Origin: Clarkia xantiana subsp. parviflora
Taxonomy: Eukaryota > Streptophyta > Magnoliopsida > Myrtales > Onagraceae
DNA: 64,000 nt
NCBI GenBank assembly: GCA_036873135.1
Contig: JAPTYO010000017.1
Location: 9,114,001 to 9,178,000, forward strand
Direction: 5' to 3'
The notes beneath the pieces are model-generated. The model saw nothing but the letters and a program-made list of their open reading frames with translations. It searched no databases and was not told the origin of the DNA. A program made the translations under genes and the position numbers. Below are positions 11,364-22,224 of this stretch, piece after piece. The stretch's first letter is position 1; the number at the start of each line of letters is the position of its first letter.

Positions 11364-12498
11364 ACTGTGTGGCTTGTAAAAGGTGATAGCGTTTTGACAT
11401 TTGAAATGATATTTCAATTGAATAAAAGAATTGCAATTTTAGTTTATGATTTATCGACGTCATAATGATTAACAACATCGGATTTTACGGTCTATAAACT
11501 AAGTCGTAGGAAGAAGTAAAATTCTTCCACCAAAATTATGTCGAATGTGAACCTTGCCTCGTCACACATGCACGGTCATCTTGTAAGGAGAGAGGGACCT
11601 CTACCGTAACAAGATTGGCTAAGAATCAAGGGGATAAACCTGATTAAACAAAACAATAACATTGTCACGCTTAACAGCATGACTTAATCTTCGTTTTATA
11701 AATCGCCGAGTTGGACTTTGTCCATCACTATATATCACATTCAAGGCCAGATGAGAGATTCTGCGATAGAATTATTGACGTATCCCATCCCTGGCTTTAC
11801 CAGGTTTGCTATCGACGCGTGCTTCATACTGCGCGTGCCACGTACGACCACGGGGTCATGCTCGGTTGTGCTAGCTAGAATCCTTGTGATTCAAAGGGCT
11901 CATACTTCTTCACCTTGAGCGTGTGATTGATCCCGGATGCCTTATGAAGAGGCATCCAATGTATCCTCACGCACTCATAACTTATACCTAAGGTCTGGCT
12001 CAATGCTCGCTTCCCGACGTACGAGCGTAGTGCCAAAGAAAACAGCCAAGTGACCACGTCTTGGAAACCGGTTGAGTCAGACTAAGGGTATAAGCGATGG
12101 GGATGGTCAAGTTAACCTCTAATTCACCGACTCTCGTGTTCACTAGGTGGCCGCCAACCGAATATTAGTTGAAGGTTGTGAACACTTGTACGGATGCCCT
12201 GGAGAAGTATTCCTTTGTGGAAAACTGGGCAATTGGAGAATTAACAGTTGACCAAGGATACAGTGCGGTACATGTTTTATTTCAAACAGATTTGGTTCAT
12301 GAAAGGGAATCAACGTTCTGCGGGCGCTACAATACTCCTAACAAGTGAGTAGCACGATGCCCGTCGTATCCACTGGTCGCACGACAAGCCTCGTATGAAC
12401 TATTCGGAGACGGAGACGAAGACTGAAGATTGAGAGGTTGATACTATTGCGTAACCATATAGATTAACAAGCACCCTCCCATTCCGGCGAGTGGGAGC
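11364..12498 (+). other. 3' untranslated region and polypurine tract of Copia D
   Basis: No convincing coding sequence in these 1.1 kb. The last bases (about 12487-12498, GCGAGTGGGAGC) form the polypurine tract abutting the LTR start TGTTAGCATATGG. Such a tract primes plus-strand DNA synthesis. Confidence 0.7.
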
Positions 12499-12998
12499 TG
12501 TTAGCATATGGTGACGTGGCGCCGTAATAAGAGCCCGTTAATTAACGGAATTACCTAAGTTAATTAGGTAATTGTCAATTTGGGCTAATTGGGCCAAACC
12601 CAATTAGTAATTGACAAGGGAGGCCCAAAATGGGCCTCCCCCTTAACAGCATAGTTCGGCCGCCCCCTTTATACCACATTGGTTGGAGTTGCCTTTTGGC
12701 AACTCCACCAATACTATATATAGGGGTGTCTGCTAAGGGTTTATTCACTCATTCATAATAACAAGGATCTCCATTGAGAACACTTGTTTCCCTTAGTCTA
12801 AAATTCGGCACCATCACATCTGGTCTGAGGTTCCATCTCCGTTGAAGAATCGATCAGAGGTCTTGTTGTGGAGCTACATCGCGTGGGACTTCTTCTAACG
12901 AAGAACTTGCACGTGGTTCCGACCGGAGGATCAGAACTCCCTCCACTTTGTTCTTGGGCAGGAAAGCTAAAAGGTATGTGTACTAATTCCGCTGCTTA
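12499..12998 (+). repeat. 3' LTR of Copia D, truncated at its 3' end
   Basis: Matches the complete LTR at 60055-60614 from TGTTAGCATATGGTGACG to the words ACTAATTCCGCTGC. It contains a TATATATAGGGG promoter-like element near 12715. About 60-80 bp of the LTR end is missing where the TA microsatellite begins. Confidence 0.9.
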
Positions 12999-12999
12999 T

Positions 13000-13001
13000 A
13001 T

Positions 13002-13064
<63 letters not shown>
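13000..13064. repeat. (TA)n microsatellite
   Basis: About 30 uninterrupted TA units at the junction between the truncated plus-strand D LTR and a minus-strand D-family 5' end. Confidence 0.95.
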
Positions 13065-13068
<4 letters not shown>

Positions 13069-13735
13069 ATATCTTTAATAATCAAGAACATCAATTTATC
13101 AAAATCATGAGCTCCTTACACGGGCTCTGATACCACTGTTGGATTATGAGGCTAAATACTACAGAAACATAAACATGGTACATGCTAGTAATAACTATTA
13201 CGCAACGGAAGATGCGCACATACCTTAATCGCTTCCGTAGTCCCAAAATCTTGTTGAAGGAGCTCTCGATCCACCGGACGGAACCCATAGAGGTTCTTGT
13301 TAGGAAGCCCTACGCGGTATAGTCTCCACATCAAAGCCTCTGATCGATTCTTGGCAGGGACTGATCTCTGCAGTGTTTTCTCAAAGAAAATTGGCACACC
13401 CTTGGTGGTGGTGGTGTAGGTTCGGCCGAAGTAGTAGTATTTAGGGAGGAGGGATTTCTCTCAAATCACCACAAATGAGGAATTTTGAATTACCCTAATA
13501 AAATCACTAACACTCCCTATCTATAGGAGGAGGAAAGTGGACGAATGTTCACTTTGCCCATACACAAGTTTCGGCCGGCCTTGGTGTATAAGGGAGGCCC
13601 AATTTTGGGACTCTCTTGTCAATTGAGATTTGGGTCAAGCCCAATTCCCTAATGTGACATTTAACCAAATGTCTTAGGTAACATATACATATTAATGGGC
13701 TTACATTTACGGCGCCAAATCACCATATGCTAACA
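13065..13735 (-). mobile_element. Minus-strand 5' end of a D-family Copia: LTR, primer-binding site, leader start
   Basis: The LTR occupies 13137-13735 on the minus strand (TGTTAGCATATGGTGA at the 13735 end, ATAATCCAACA at 13137). The primer-binding site GTGGTATCAGAGCC (initiator Met tRNA type) is at 13136-13123. About 60 bp of leader follow, matching the start of the leader after 62258. The leader then stops at the TA repeat. It may be the displaced 5' end of the minus-strand copy whose leader and gag lie at 4985-3240, with plus-strand D inserted between them (inference). Confidence 0.8.
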
Positions 13736-13801
13736 AGGGCCACAGTCGTCCCTAAAACGGCTACAAATCAAAAGAGCTCCCGCAACATCAAAGGCGGGAC
13801 G
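13736..13801. repeat. ~69-bp tandem repeat unit left of element C
   Basis: One unit (GGGCCACAGTCGTCC ... AAAGAGCTCCCGCAACATC) matching the units at 24662-24890. Element C split this array. The last five bases, GGACG, are the left target-site copy. Confidence 0.8.
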
Positions 13802-14550
13802 TGATGGATATATGTCCAATTCGGGTTCGTATTTACATTTCGGGCCTCGTAAACACGTCAAAATTACATCTCGGTTTAAAAACATATCCCAAGGAGTCAA
13901 AACGGTCCGGAAACGCATTTACGCGCGTCCGGACCTCCGGATTGCGTGAAGCAATCCGGAGGTCCGGATTGCATTGCAACCCGGATGTCCGGATTGCACT
14001 ACGGGTATCGCGCGACTACCGTATCCGCGATTACCGTTACGTGCAGAGAAGTCAAGTTCGCGTATTACCAATATGGATGACGGTTACCGCATGCTCTTGA
14101 ACCGTCATCAAACCGCTTTAAAACCGGGTCCGGTCCCAAGGAAGCCTATAAATAGGAGGCCTTGGCCACCCATTTTCACACATCCTCTCATTTGCCCAAC
14201 TTTGGTATTTTGAGCTCTGACTTCTCTCTAGAAATATTCTCTCTCTAGAAATTACTCTTTTACCCCTATAGTGACTTAAGCTTCGGAGAGGGCTCCGCTA
14301 GCACCACCCCCCCCCCCTCTCCGTGCTAGCATTGGTCCTTCGTGCAGGAATCGTCGCCCAGACGTCCGTATCTGTACACAGACCATCGCCTCCTGAGACA
14401 CAGCCGTACCGAGACACAGACCTCTACGGGAGTCAAACCGAACACTCGCCAGTGGCCCAACCTCTTCCCGACGAAGGGTTACAGCCCAAAAGCCCGCACA
14501 ACTACGCGAACAGATGCGTCCTCACGATCTAGTTCATCCCGGACGCAACA
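13802..14550 (+). repeat. 5' LTR of element C (749 bp)
   Basis: TGATGGATATATGTCC ... CGGACGCAACA. Contains CCTATAAATAGGAGG (TATA-like, about 14145), a CTCTCTAGAAAT-rich segment and a C-run of about 11 near 14307. It has 28 bp (about 14460-14487) absent from the 3' LTR, and a different arrangement of the CCGGAGGTCCGGATTGC repeats near 13935-13995. Confidence 0.93.
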
Positions 14551-14551
14551 T

Positions 14552-14566
14552 TGGCGCCGTCTACGT
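14552..14566 (+). other. Primer-binding site of element C
   Basis: TGGCGCCGTCTACGT directly after the LTR end; same core as in elements A and B. Confidence 0.8.
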
Positions 14567-14600
14567 GATTCGAACAAGAAGCTACCATACCGCAGAAATC

Positions 14601-16390
14601 ATGACGAGTGATCACAACCCTCCCGAAGAGGTGAAAAACCCAAGGAAAAGGCCCGGGCGTCCCAGGAAATCCCCGGCAAACAAAAGAACAGGAGGCCAAG
14701 CTCCAGCTGGGAGCCAGTCGAGACCCTCCCACATCCCAAGAGCTACTTCCGTAGCTTCATCCATACCGACTGATAACGTGCCCAACGCACAGCACAGAGA
14801 GCCAAGGGACAAACTTCACGCACCTCCACCTGGTTTCGAGCCAGAGATGCACGAAGATGAATCCCAAGCAGAAATGTCGTAAGGCGAACAAAGAACGGGG
14901 GCAAACCCGATGCCCACCGTTACTCCAGCGATGATGGCTGCGCTGGAAGAGTTACTCGCATTCCGCGAGTCTCTAAAAAACCAAGGATATGCGGCTCAGC
15001 CACCTCCGGCCAACCAACAGTATGCTGCGCCAGCAAGAGAGATGTCGCAAGACACTACTCGCTACGGCAATCCTTTCCAGGGCGGGAACCAACACGCAAG
15101 ATATGTACCTGCACGGTCATACACTCCTTTCCATGGAGCCCATCATTGGAGGAACGAAAGGCAGCCCCCATTCTACCACCCACAGCAGCCAACGAGGGAT
15201 GATCCTTTTCAGGCCACAAGCAGGGATCAATCTGACATCTACCACAACAATGGTCGGCAAAATCCTTCAACAGGTTATACTGAACCGGTAAAAGGATTTA
15301 CCGCCGAGATGTTAGAATAAATGGTGGAGAAGAAGATGAAGGAAGCAAAAATGAAGGGTATGCACGCTCTTGAAGAAAGGGCGTCACATCCGTTCGCTGA
15401 CCACTTGGTGAACAGTCGCGTCCCAGACGCACTGTATCGAATTGGAGGAGACCTCTACCGTGGAAAAGGAGATCCAGTTGAACACGTGCAAAAGCACGAG
15501 GCCTCTCTGCTAGGCAGAACGAAGAACCCACACCATTTCGCAATGACGTTTTCACAAACTCTTGCCGGGACTGCAGCACACTGGTTCTTCTCACTGCCAT
15601 GCGGAAGCATCACTTCATGGGTGGACCTGAAGGCCAAATTCATTCGACGATACATGGGCGAGCGCACATTGTTGAAAGGGGCAAACGCTCTGGACGACGT
15701 CCAACAACAAAACGAAGAATCTCTCGCCGACTACTACGTCCGCTTCAATCAGAACATCTCTGATATTCAGGGGAACCTGACAGAAGGAGAGATTGTTCGA
15801 GCGTTCATTCGAAACCTTGGACGACGAGGCAACGCCCTAGCTGAAAAGATGGCAAAGCGCCCAGCGGAATCCATGGAGGAGTTAGCCGCAAGAGTCAAAG
15901 AATACATAGACCTCGAAAGGTTCAGAAGCCAGAACAAGGCAAAAATTGCTGCGGCAAGGCAAAAGATAATCCAAAGCAGAACCAACCAAAACCACACTCA
16001 AGTGGTCAACAAGGAAGACATTGGCAACCTCAGCCGAAAAGACCTTTTCAAGGAGATTTTCAGAAGCCAGAGGAAGTAAATCTTGCCGACTGCATTCCTT
16101 TGAATGCCCCGCTGTCTGTAATATTGAGAGAGATGAAGGACGCGAATATGTGGAAAGAGCCGAACAACTTCAGGAAAGGCCCACTGGGGAGAGACAAGGA
16201 CAAGTGGTGTGAAAACCACGAGGTCTTCGGCCACGAGACCGACAGCTGTGTCAGTCTACGCTTCCGCATTAACAACCTTGTCCTCAAAGGTGAATTGAAG
16301 CAGTTTGTCGATCAAGGCAACAACCCCCCCGAGAAAGGCTCAACCAGAGTCATCAAAAAGAGGAAACAAGGGAAAGGAGAAGGTCAATGA
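14601..16390 (+). pseudogene. Element C first Gag module with CHHC knuckle
   Basis: ATG at 14601. A basic, Pro/Arg-rich N-terminus (frame to the TAA at 14880) continues in the same frame after the TAA at 14883-15320, and again after a second in-frame TAA (15318-15320) at 15321-16079. The capsid domain lies around 15480-15930 (AHWFFSLPCGSITSW, YMGERTLLKG, YYVRFNQNISDIQGNL, AFIRNLGRRG). A frameshift near 16060 moves the frame to 16100-16390, which holds the knuckle WCENHEVFGHETDSC (CX2HX4HX4C). So two nonsense codons and at least one frameshift break one ancestral reading frame. Gag packages the element RNA; this copy cannot make it intact. Element A is closely similar. Confidence 0.88.
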
Positions 16391-16498
16391 CAACCCTCCT
16401 CCACACAAGCGAGGTGAATCAACGTCATACACGGAGGGCCTGCCGCCGGAGGACAAGTATCTAATGCTTGGGACATTTATGCATCCCAAGCAGCAACA

Positions 16499-17683
16499 TT
16501 GCCGAAGTACGGAAAGTGTAAGCAACCGGAGCAAGAAGACGCAGTCATCCAATTCTCCAGGGAAGACTTAAAGCATATCGTTTACCCTCACGATGACGCT
16601 TTAGTCATAACCATGGACATTCTACATGTCAGAGTCCTAGAGCAACTGGGAAGATCTGTCAAGGACTTGTCCCCAGGAACCTTCTCACTAGTCAGCTTCG
16701 CGGGAGCAGCTACAAAACCCCTGGGTACAATCACGCTTCCTGTCATCCTTGGCCAGGGGTGGAGAGCATTGCATGTCAACGTCACTTTCATCGTTGTAGA
16801 ATCTATCGGGGCCAACAACGGAATCTTGGGACGAACAATGATCAACCCCTATGTGATCGTGCCCTCCACCGTCCACCAAAAGATGAAGTTCCCTACGGAA
16901 CATGGGATTGGGGAAGTGCTAGGCGACCAGATAACCGCAAGACGTTGTTACGTCAATGCCTTGAGAGCAAAGCACCAATTCCATGTGGCAATGATAAGTT
17001 CCTTCAAGAGGCAGAAAGTTGTTGATGAAAGAAAGAAGAAAGTGGTGGAACAAGCTGTTACAGTTTGGAACCCACAAGAAAGCATCCAGTATTCGCCATG
17101 GCACCAGATATGGCTCGTTAAGCAGGGAGAAGACGAGCCAATCATGGAATACTTCATTAGATTCGCTTCCGACGCCTCATCGGCGAAAGCAACAAGAGAA
17201 GAAGTGATAAGTGTGTTCTATGCAAACATGAACGCCAAATCTTTCATTCTCTTCGGACGAACTCATGGATGGCGAACAACAAAAACCATGGCAGATCTAA
17301 AGGATAAGCTTGAGACAGCAGTCTTATGCGAACAAGAACTGAGGTGGGGTACACCCCTCAGTTGGGACAAAGGAGTTCGAGCAAAAATGAACAAGCAGGG
17401 AGACGCAAGCATTGATATCGACAACATCTTCACACCGCTAAACACGGTTGCTGAAGACATTTACGTCAACCTACTGGAAAACAAGCTTCCAAGTCCACTT
17501 GTCCCGAAGACAGCTTTCTTGGGCAACAACATCAGAGAATGGTGTAAGTACCACAAAACTTGGGGGCACAACATAAACATGTGTCTACCATTAAGGTGGG
17601 AAATTGAAGAATGCATCACGCTAGGTGCACTAAGGCGATTTGTTGCAACCGACTCCGCGACGTCGTCATCAAACCAGCCATAA
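16499..17683 (+). CDS. Element C protease-like region plus second Gag-like module and second knuckle
   Basis: Open for about 394 codons. The first part matches the aspartic-protease region of elements A and B (HIVYPHDDALVITMD, then PLVSFAGAATKPLG, NGILGRTMINPYVIVPSTVHQK, GEVLGDQITARRCY). About 18 codons that carry the VDGGSSADLL catalytic motif are missing near 16617-16625. From about 17060 a second Gag-like module follows (WNPQESIQYSPWHQIW ... YFIRFASDAS), closed by a second knuckle WCKYHKTWGHNINMC (about 17550-17595) and a stop. The same order occurs in element B. No methionine is obvious at 16499, so the frame is probably the continuation of gag after another frameshift near 16385. Without the catalytic Asp it should not be an active protease. 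Confidence 0.8.
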   Translation: MPKYGKCKQPEQEDAVIQFSREDLKHIVYPHDDALVITMDILHVRVLEQLGRSVKDLSPGTFSLVSFAGAATKPLGTITLPVILGQGWRALHVNVTFIVVESIGANNGILGRTMINPYVIVPSTVHQKMKFPTEHGIGEVLGDQITARRCYVNALRAKHQFHVAMISSFKRQKVVDERKKKVVEQAVTVWNPQESIQYSPWHQIWLVKQGEDEPIMEYFIRFASDASSAKATREEVISVFYANMNAKSFILFGRTHGWRTTKTMADLKDKLETAVLCEQELRWGTPLSWDKGVRAKMNKQGDASIDIDNIFTPLNTVAEDIYVNLLENKLPSPLVPKTAFLGNNIREWCKYHKTWGHNINMCLPLRWEIEECITLGALRRFVATDSATSSSNQP

Positions 17684-18464
17684 TGAAACGGGAGAAACAA
17701 CTATCTTTTAGATTACTTTGCGCATTCCCAGTATTTCTAGTATAATCAATGTAAATACGCGCAAGTATCTAATAAAGTAAATCTACATTTGTAGATACAC
17801 ATCTATCTCTTGCACGCTATTTTTTGGATTAAACGCGAAGCAACTAAACTACGCGCTTATTATCTACATCAATAATCCAAGATGTTATGACATGTGCAAG
17901 CAAAATCTATCATGCGTTATGACAACGTTTATCATCAACAACAATTTACCCATATGGAAGACCACATAAAAAGGCATCATCATAGAATCAAAAACTTGGA
18001 GTTAAGCCCAAGACACTTTCAAAGACAAGCATACTGCAAATACACATAATGGATGATATTTTCATACTTACACCAACAAGGAGTTTATTTCTCCATTCAT
18101 AAATTGACATCTATCTCAAGAAGGTGCCGGCAACACAAAGTCATTGCGCTATGTTCACAGCCAACTTATATGACAGAAGGACAATTTGCGGATCATCTAC
18201 AAAAAAGGAACTTATAGCAATTTCCTACTCAAGATGACGACTATTCAAGAGCCGTCATCTACAAGCAATATATTGGTTTAACACCAAGACCTACTATCAA
18301 AGGTGGCATATTGAAGTATCCTCTTTGAAAAGACAAACCCCATGTTTACTTCTAGAAAATGACATGCTGTGACATCTCTTATTAGAGGCAAATCCTCATG
18401 TTCATAGCCATTCCCTGGATTCAAAACAGGATGGGCAAATACAATAACAGGGCTAATCACCCCA
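17684..18464. other. Non-coding spacer of element C
   Basis: AT-rich sequence between the second knuckle and the 66-bp array. This is where pol would begin in an autonomous element. No RT, RNase H or integrase motif was found on either strand. Confidence 0.6.
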
Positions 18465-19045
18465 TAAGGTACGGATGTCCTCTGCTTAGATGACAATCTC
18501 ATATTACGAATTCCTGGTAAGGGTTCACTCTTCATGACGGATGTCCTCTGTTTAGACGACAATCCCATATTACGAATTCCTGGAAAGGGTTCACTCTTCA
18601 TGACGGATGTCCTCTGTTTAGACGACAATCCCATATTACGAATTCCTGGTAAGGGTTCACTCTTCATGACGGATGTCCTCTGTTTAGACGACAATCCCAT
18701 ATTACGAATTCCTGGTAAGGGTTCACTCTTCATGACGGATGTCCTCTGTTTAGACGACAATCCCATATTACGAATTCCTGGTAAGGGTTCACTCTTCATG
18801 ACGGATGTCCTCTATTTAGACGACAATCCCATATTACAAATTCCTGGCAAGGGTTCACTCTTCATGACGGGTGTCCTCTGTTTAGACGACAATCCCATAT
18901 TACGAATTCCTGGTAAGGGTTCACTCTTCATGGTGGATGTCCTCTGTTTAGACGACAATCCCATGCTTCGAACTCCTGGTTAGGGTTCACTCTATACGGC
19001 AGAAGTCCTCTTGCTAGATGACAATTCCGTACTACAGATTTTCAA
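18465..19045 (+). repeat. 66-bp tandem array in element C (about 8-9 copies)
   Basis: Unit begins TTCATGACGGATGTCCTCTG and ends GGTAAGGGTTCACTC. Central copies are nearly identical; the outer ones (18470, 18940-19045) are diverged. As 66 is a multiple of three, both strands stay open (18534-18983 plus, 18799-18278 minus) as 22-residue repeats such as LDDNPILRIPGKGSLF. I regard these frames as by-products of the repeat. It sits just downstream of the sense coding part, as the 49-bp array does in element B. Confidence 0.9.
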
Positions 19046-19799
19046 AATCGTGTTGCATGGTTCCTGGACGCAGAAAGCATGCATCACAATTCATATTCTC
19101 AAAAAGTGTTACATGATCCCTGGACGCAGGAATCATGTATCACAAATATTTTATCAAATATTTTATGTACCAAACACCTTTTCCAAACATTTTATCAAAC
19201 AAGGATTTTAGGGTTCGCAAAACACTCTTTCAAAACCCAAAAAAGTTTTTACGTATGCTTCCCCAACGCGGGTTGATACACGCTGGCAGGTGCGCACCCT
19301 GTTTAAAACTAATAAAACTTACAAGTAGAGTCTTGTACAACGTCGCCTTAGAGTGGAACTAAGAGACGGTATAAACTAGTATCTTGCTCAAGCCAAGATA
19401 ACACATTTCAAACATACTACTTGTTAAGTCGCTATACGCGAATCACTTGACAAGTTTCGACGGATATAGTGACAAGCTATGCAGGAAGACGTACAACATG
19501 CATAACGCATCGTACAAACAATCTTGAATCAAAAGTGGCTATCGGTCACGATTGCGGAGACTACATTTATACTACTAGTCATCCACGTTCAGTAAACTCA
19601 GTAAGTGATAACGGTATGAAACATTACTAACAAGTTATCAGGCCAACTGCTGTGTATAATGCAGGTTCAAACGACGTAGTTCAAAGCGAACAAGTCACAA
19701 GCAACAATTAAAGAACAACTCCAACAAGTTTCTAAGCATAGAAGCCGGGGGGCAAGCGGGCTCATAAACGAGTTCAACATATCGAAAAGATGACACAAA
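19046..19799. other. Spacer between tandem array and antisense gene end
   Basis: No coding signal recognised on either strand; short open frames lack conserved motifs. It should hold the 3' UTR of the antisense gene. Confidence 0.5.
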
Positions 19800-22216
19800 T
19801 CAAAGGAGTCCATCATCCCTGACAGGGCTGGGTGGAACAGGCAAAAGTTGCACATTAGTGCCGCCACCATCTTCTCCAAACAAAAATGCAAACTCAGATG
19901 TTGCAGTATCTAAGCGACGAAGCTCGGCAACTTGCCCAACAGCAGACTCCGCATATGGCCCTAACTTGTCAAAAGGAAAGCCAGGAGCAAGAATACTCAC
20001 TCTACGAATAAAGTCCTCAGCAAACTCGCTGAGCATAGGAGTGGCCTTCACTGTAGCAGCAGCAGTAACTGCGCTATCAAATCCAGGAGTAGAAGGGAAC
20101 TTGCTAAGTCCCTCTTCAATGCCAGCCTTCATTTCTGCCTCGCGAACTTTCCGGCAGGCAACCTTGTGCTTGCCTGCGTTATCAGAAATTGCCTTCTCAA
20201 TGGCGGCGTTCTCAGATTCAAGCTGAACAAGGCTGGCATGATCAGAATCATAACGAGCATCAAAATCCGTCTTCTTCAACGAAAGACGACGCACTTCGTC
20301 CTTAGCTTCCTCAAGCTCCTTGGACAAAGTGGCAGCTTTGTTAGCAATGGCACGCCTCTCCTGGACAAGCTCCAACATGAAGGAGGCCATGTGCACCATA
20401 TCAGAAACAACCTGAAAACAAGGAGACGATAAGCATACATGTTCGGGAACAACGAACATAGAAAAGTGAAAAAGATACTCACTGGAGTGAATCCAGACAA
20501 CGATCTCTCAACAAAAGTTCGTGCCTCCTCGTCACTCGAGGGTCGAACAACTCGATCACCAGGAGGAATGGATCGATGAAGAACACGCACGCCAACTTCA
20601 GGCATGCTCAGCTGGGAGTTCTTGGGAAAAGTAAGATCTCCTGCCACATATGGCATCCACTTACCGTCTGAAATGTCACCATCCAAAGGACGAAGCAAAT
20701 CCGCACGTCCGAGTGGCGGGACCGCTACATGCAAACCAAACAGCGTTATGCAAAAGCCAAAAACAAAGCGTATAAAGGCACAGAATCAAGTGTCCAGCTT
20801 ATACCAGAAAGAAGAGAACGTTCCACCTCGGACCGCTCCTTCGAGCGGGGGGCAGACAACGCATCCTCGCAACCGTCAACTTCCTTCCCTTTATGACAGG
20901 AAGGAGTAGGAACGGTCACAGTAGTCTTCGGACGCTTTGAACTGCTCGAAGAACGCGCCCCGGTGGTGGACCGTTTGGAAGAGTCAGGAACAGCAACAAC
21001 GCGGTCAGTAACAAGCGTCGTACGACCTGCAAGTAACATGCAAAGTTACAACCCAACCAAGAAAATACGTAAGGAAGATTGTTCTTTTAAAAACTATCTA
21101 CCTTTGCCACGTCTAGAAGCCGCCGATGCTCCAGAAGCAAGTGGGGGAACGATCCTCCCGCTAGAAGCAATTTTGCGAGCGGCCGCCGTCTGCAAAGACG
21201 AGCTTTTTCCGTCAAACCAACCTACAGTGCAACACGGTAAAAAGTTATAAAAATGATCAACATACCGAAGCTGCAGAAGGGAGCACATGGATCCCAACAT
21301 CAATTAATTCCTGATCGGATGCACACAATGAGCAAGTAAAGCCGCGCGATTGTTGACAGTGATATATCTGTCTTATCACTTTCTTATCCGACAAGGAGAG
21401 TTCCCGAAAAGCAGGCGCGGGATCAAATTTCCGAACATACACGACATCCCAAGTCGTCCCCGCATCATGAACAAAAAAGTAATGATGCCTCCAATGGTCG
21501 GCAGACCGATCCGCGGTAGCAACTAATCGGTAACTAGGATTCCACTTGGCTTCCCCAAGGCCAAGTTCCTCAAAACCATCGCTTTGCAAGTTCGGCCAAC
21601 GAACTTTCACACCGCACAATCCCGCTGAGTCCGAACTCTTAAGCTGGTAGAAGGAGCGAAAGAGGGTACGGGAATAACGCCAGGACTGCTTGTGAAGCAA
21701 CACTCTGAAACAAGTCCATACTCGAATCCCGTTGGGGGCTAGATTTAAAGGAGAAATCCCATAACCGCTACAGAGCTCAACCAAGTCAGAACAGTAGGGA
21801 AACCGCAAACCCTCTCTAACGTGAGATGTGTACACAACGGATAAATCTACAGGCGGAGGAGTAGCATCTCCTAAACTGCTATCAGGGAGTATCTCAAAGG
21901 GGTAAAAAGCCTCGGTACAAGCGTCGAGTCCGGAAGCACTCGCATACAAGGTGAACAGGGATCTATCCAAGCGGTTAGTATAATACCTAACCAACGCCTC
22001 AGTCTCTCCAGCAGGAGATGCCCCAACAAAAGGTCCAGCAGCTACACCCTCATCGGTGTCTAAAACACTATCTACTGGCAAAGCCGGGTCTACTTCCAAA
22101 TCATCCTCTATATCAGAATTAAAGGGAGTCTGTGATAGAGGAGTGGTGGACTTACTCATTGTATCAACACGATCAAAGGGAAGGGAGCTCCGCAAGAAAT
22201 TACTGTGATCCCACAA
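19800..22216 (-). CDS. Element C antisense gene, five exons inferred ('putative gypsy type transposon' domain and coiled-coil tail)
   Basis: Inferred exons on the minus strand: 22216-21266, 21221-21102, 21026-20805, 20724-20483, 20411-19800. Donors for exons 2-4 read GTAGAT, GTATAA and GTGAGT; acceptors are GTAG, TGCAG, GTAG and TTCAG. Exon 1 (a second Met lies at 22157) has an acidic N-terminus, then LRFPYCSDLVELCSGYGISPLNLAPNG-type sequence and ADHWRHHYFFV, resembling the domain annotated as 'putative gypsy type transposon' (PF04195). Exons 2-3 are Ser/Lys/Arg-rich, exon 4 contains PEVGVRVLHRSIPPGDRVV, and exon 5 is coiled-coil-like (LSKELEEAKDEVRRLSLKKT). Phases of exons 2-5 agree; the exon 1 donor is uncertain because GTATGT would give the wrong phase and a GT four bases further would fit. 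Element B carries the same gene. Function unknown. Confidence 0.75.
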
Positions 22217-22224
22217 TCTGCAAG

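Noticed and set aside
17684..18464. Hidden pol domain in element C spacer
   Set aside because: Checked both strands for RT (YVDD/YMDD-like), RNase H and integrase motifs; none seen.
18278..18983. Long repeat-protein frames on both strands of the 66-bp array
   Set aside because: The unit is a multiple of three without stops, which opens frames automatically; no start context, domain or conservation supports a protein.
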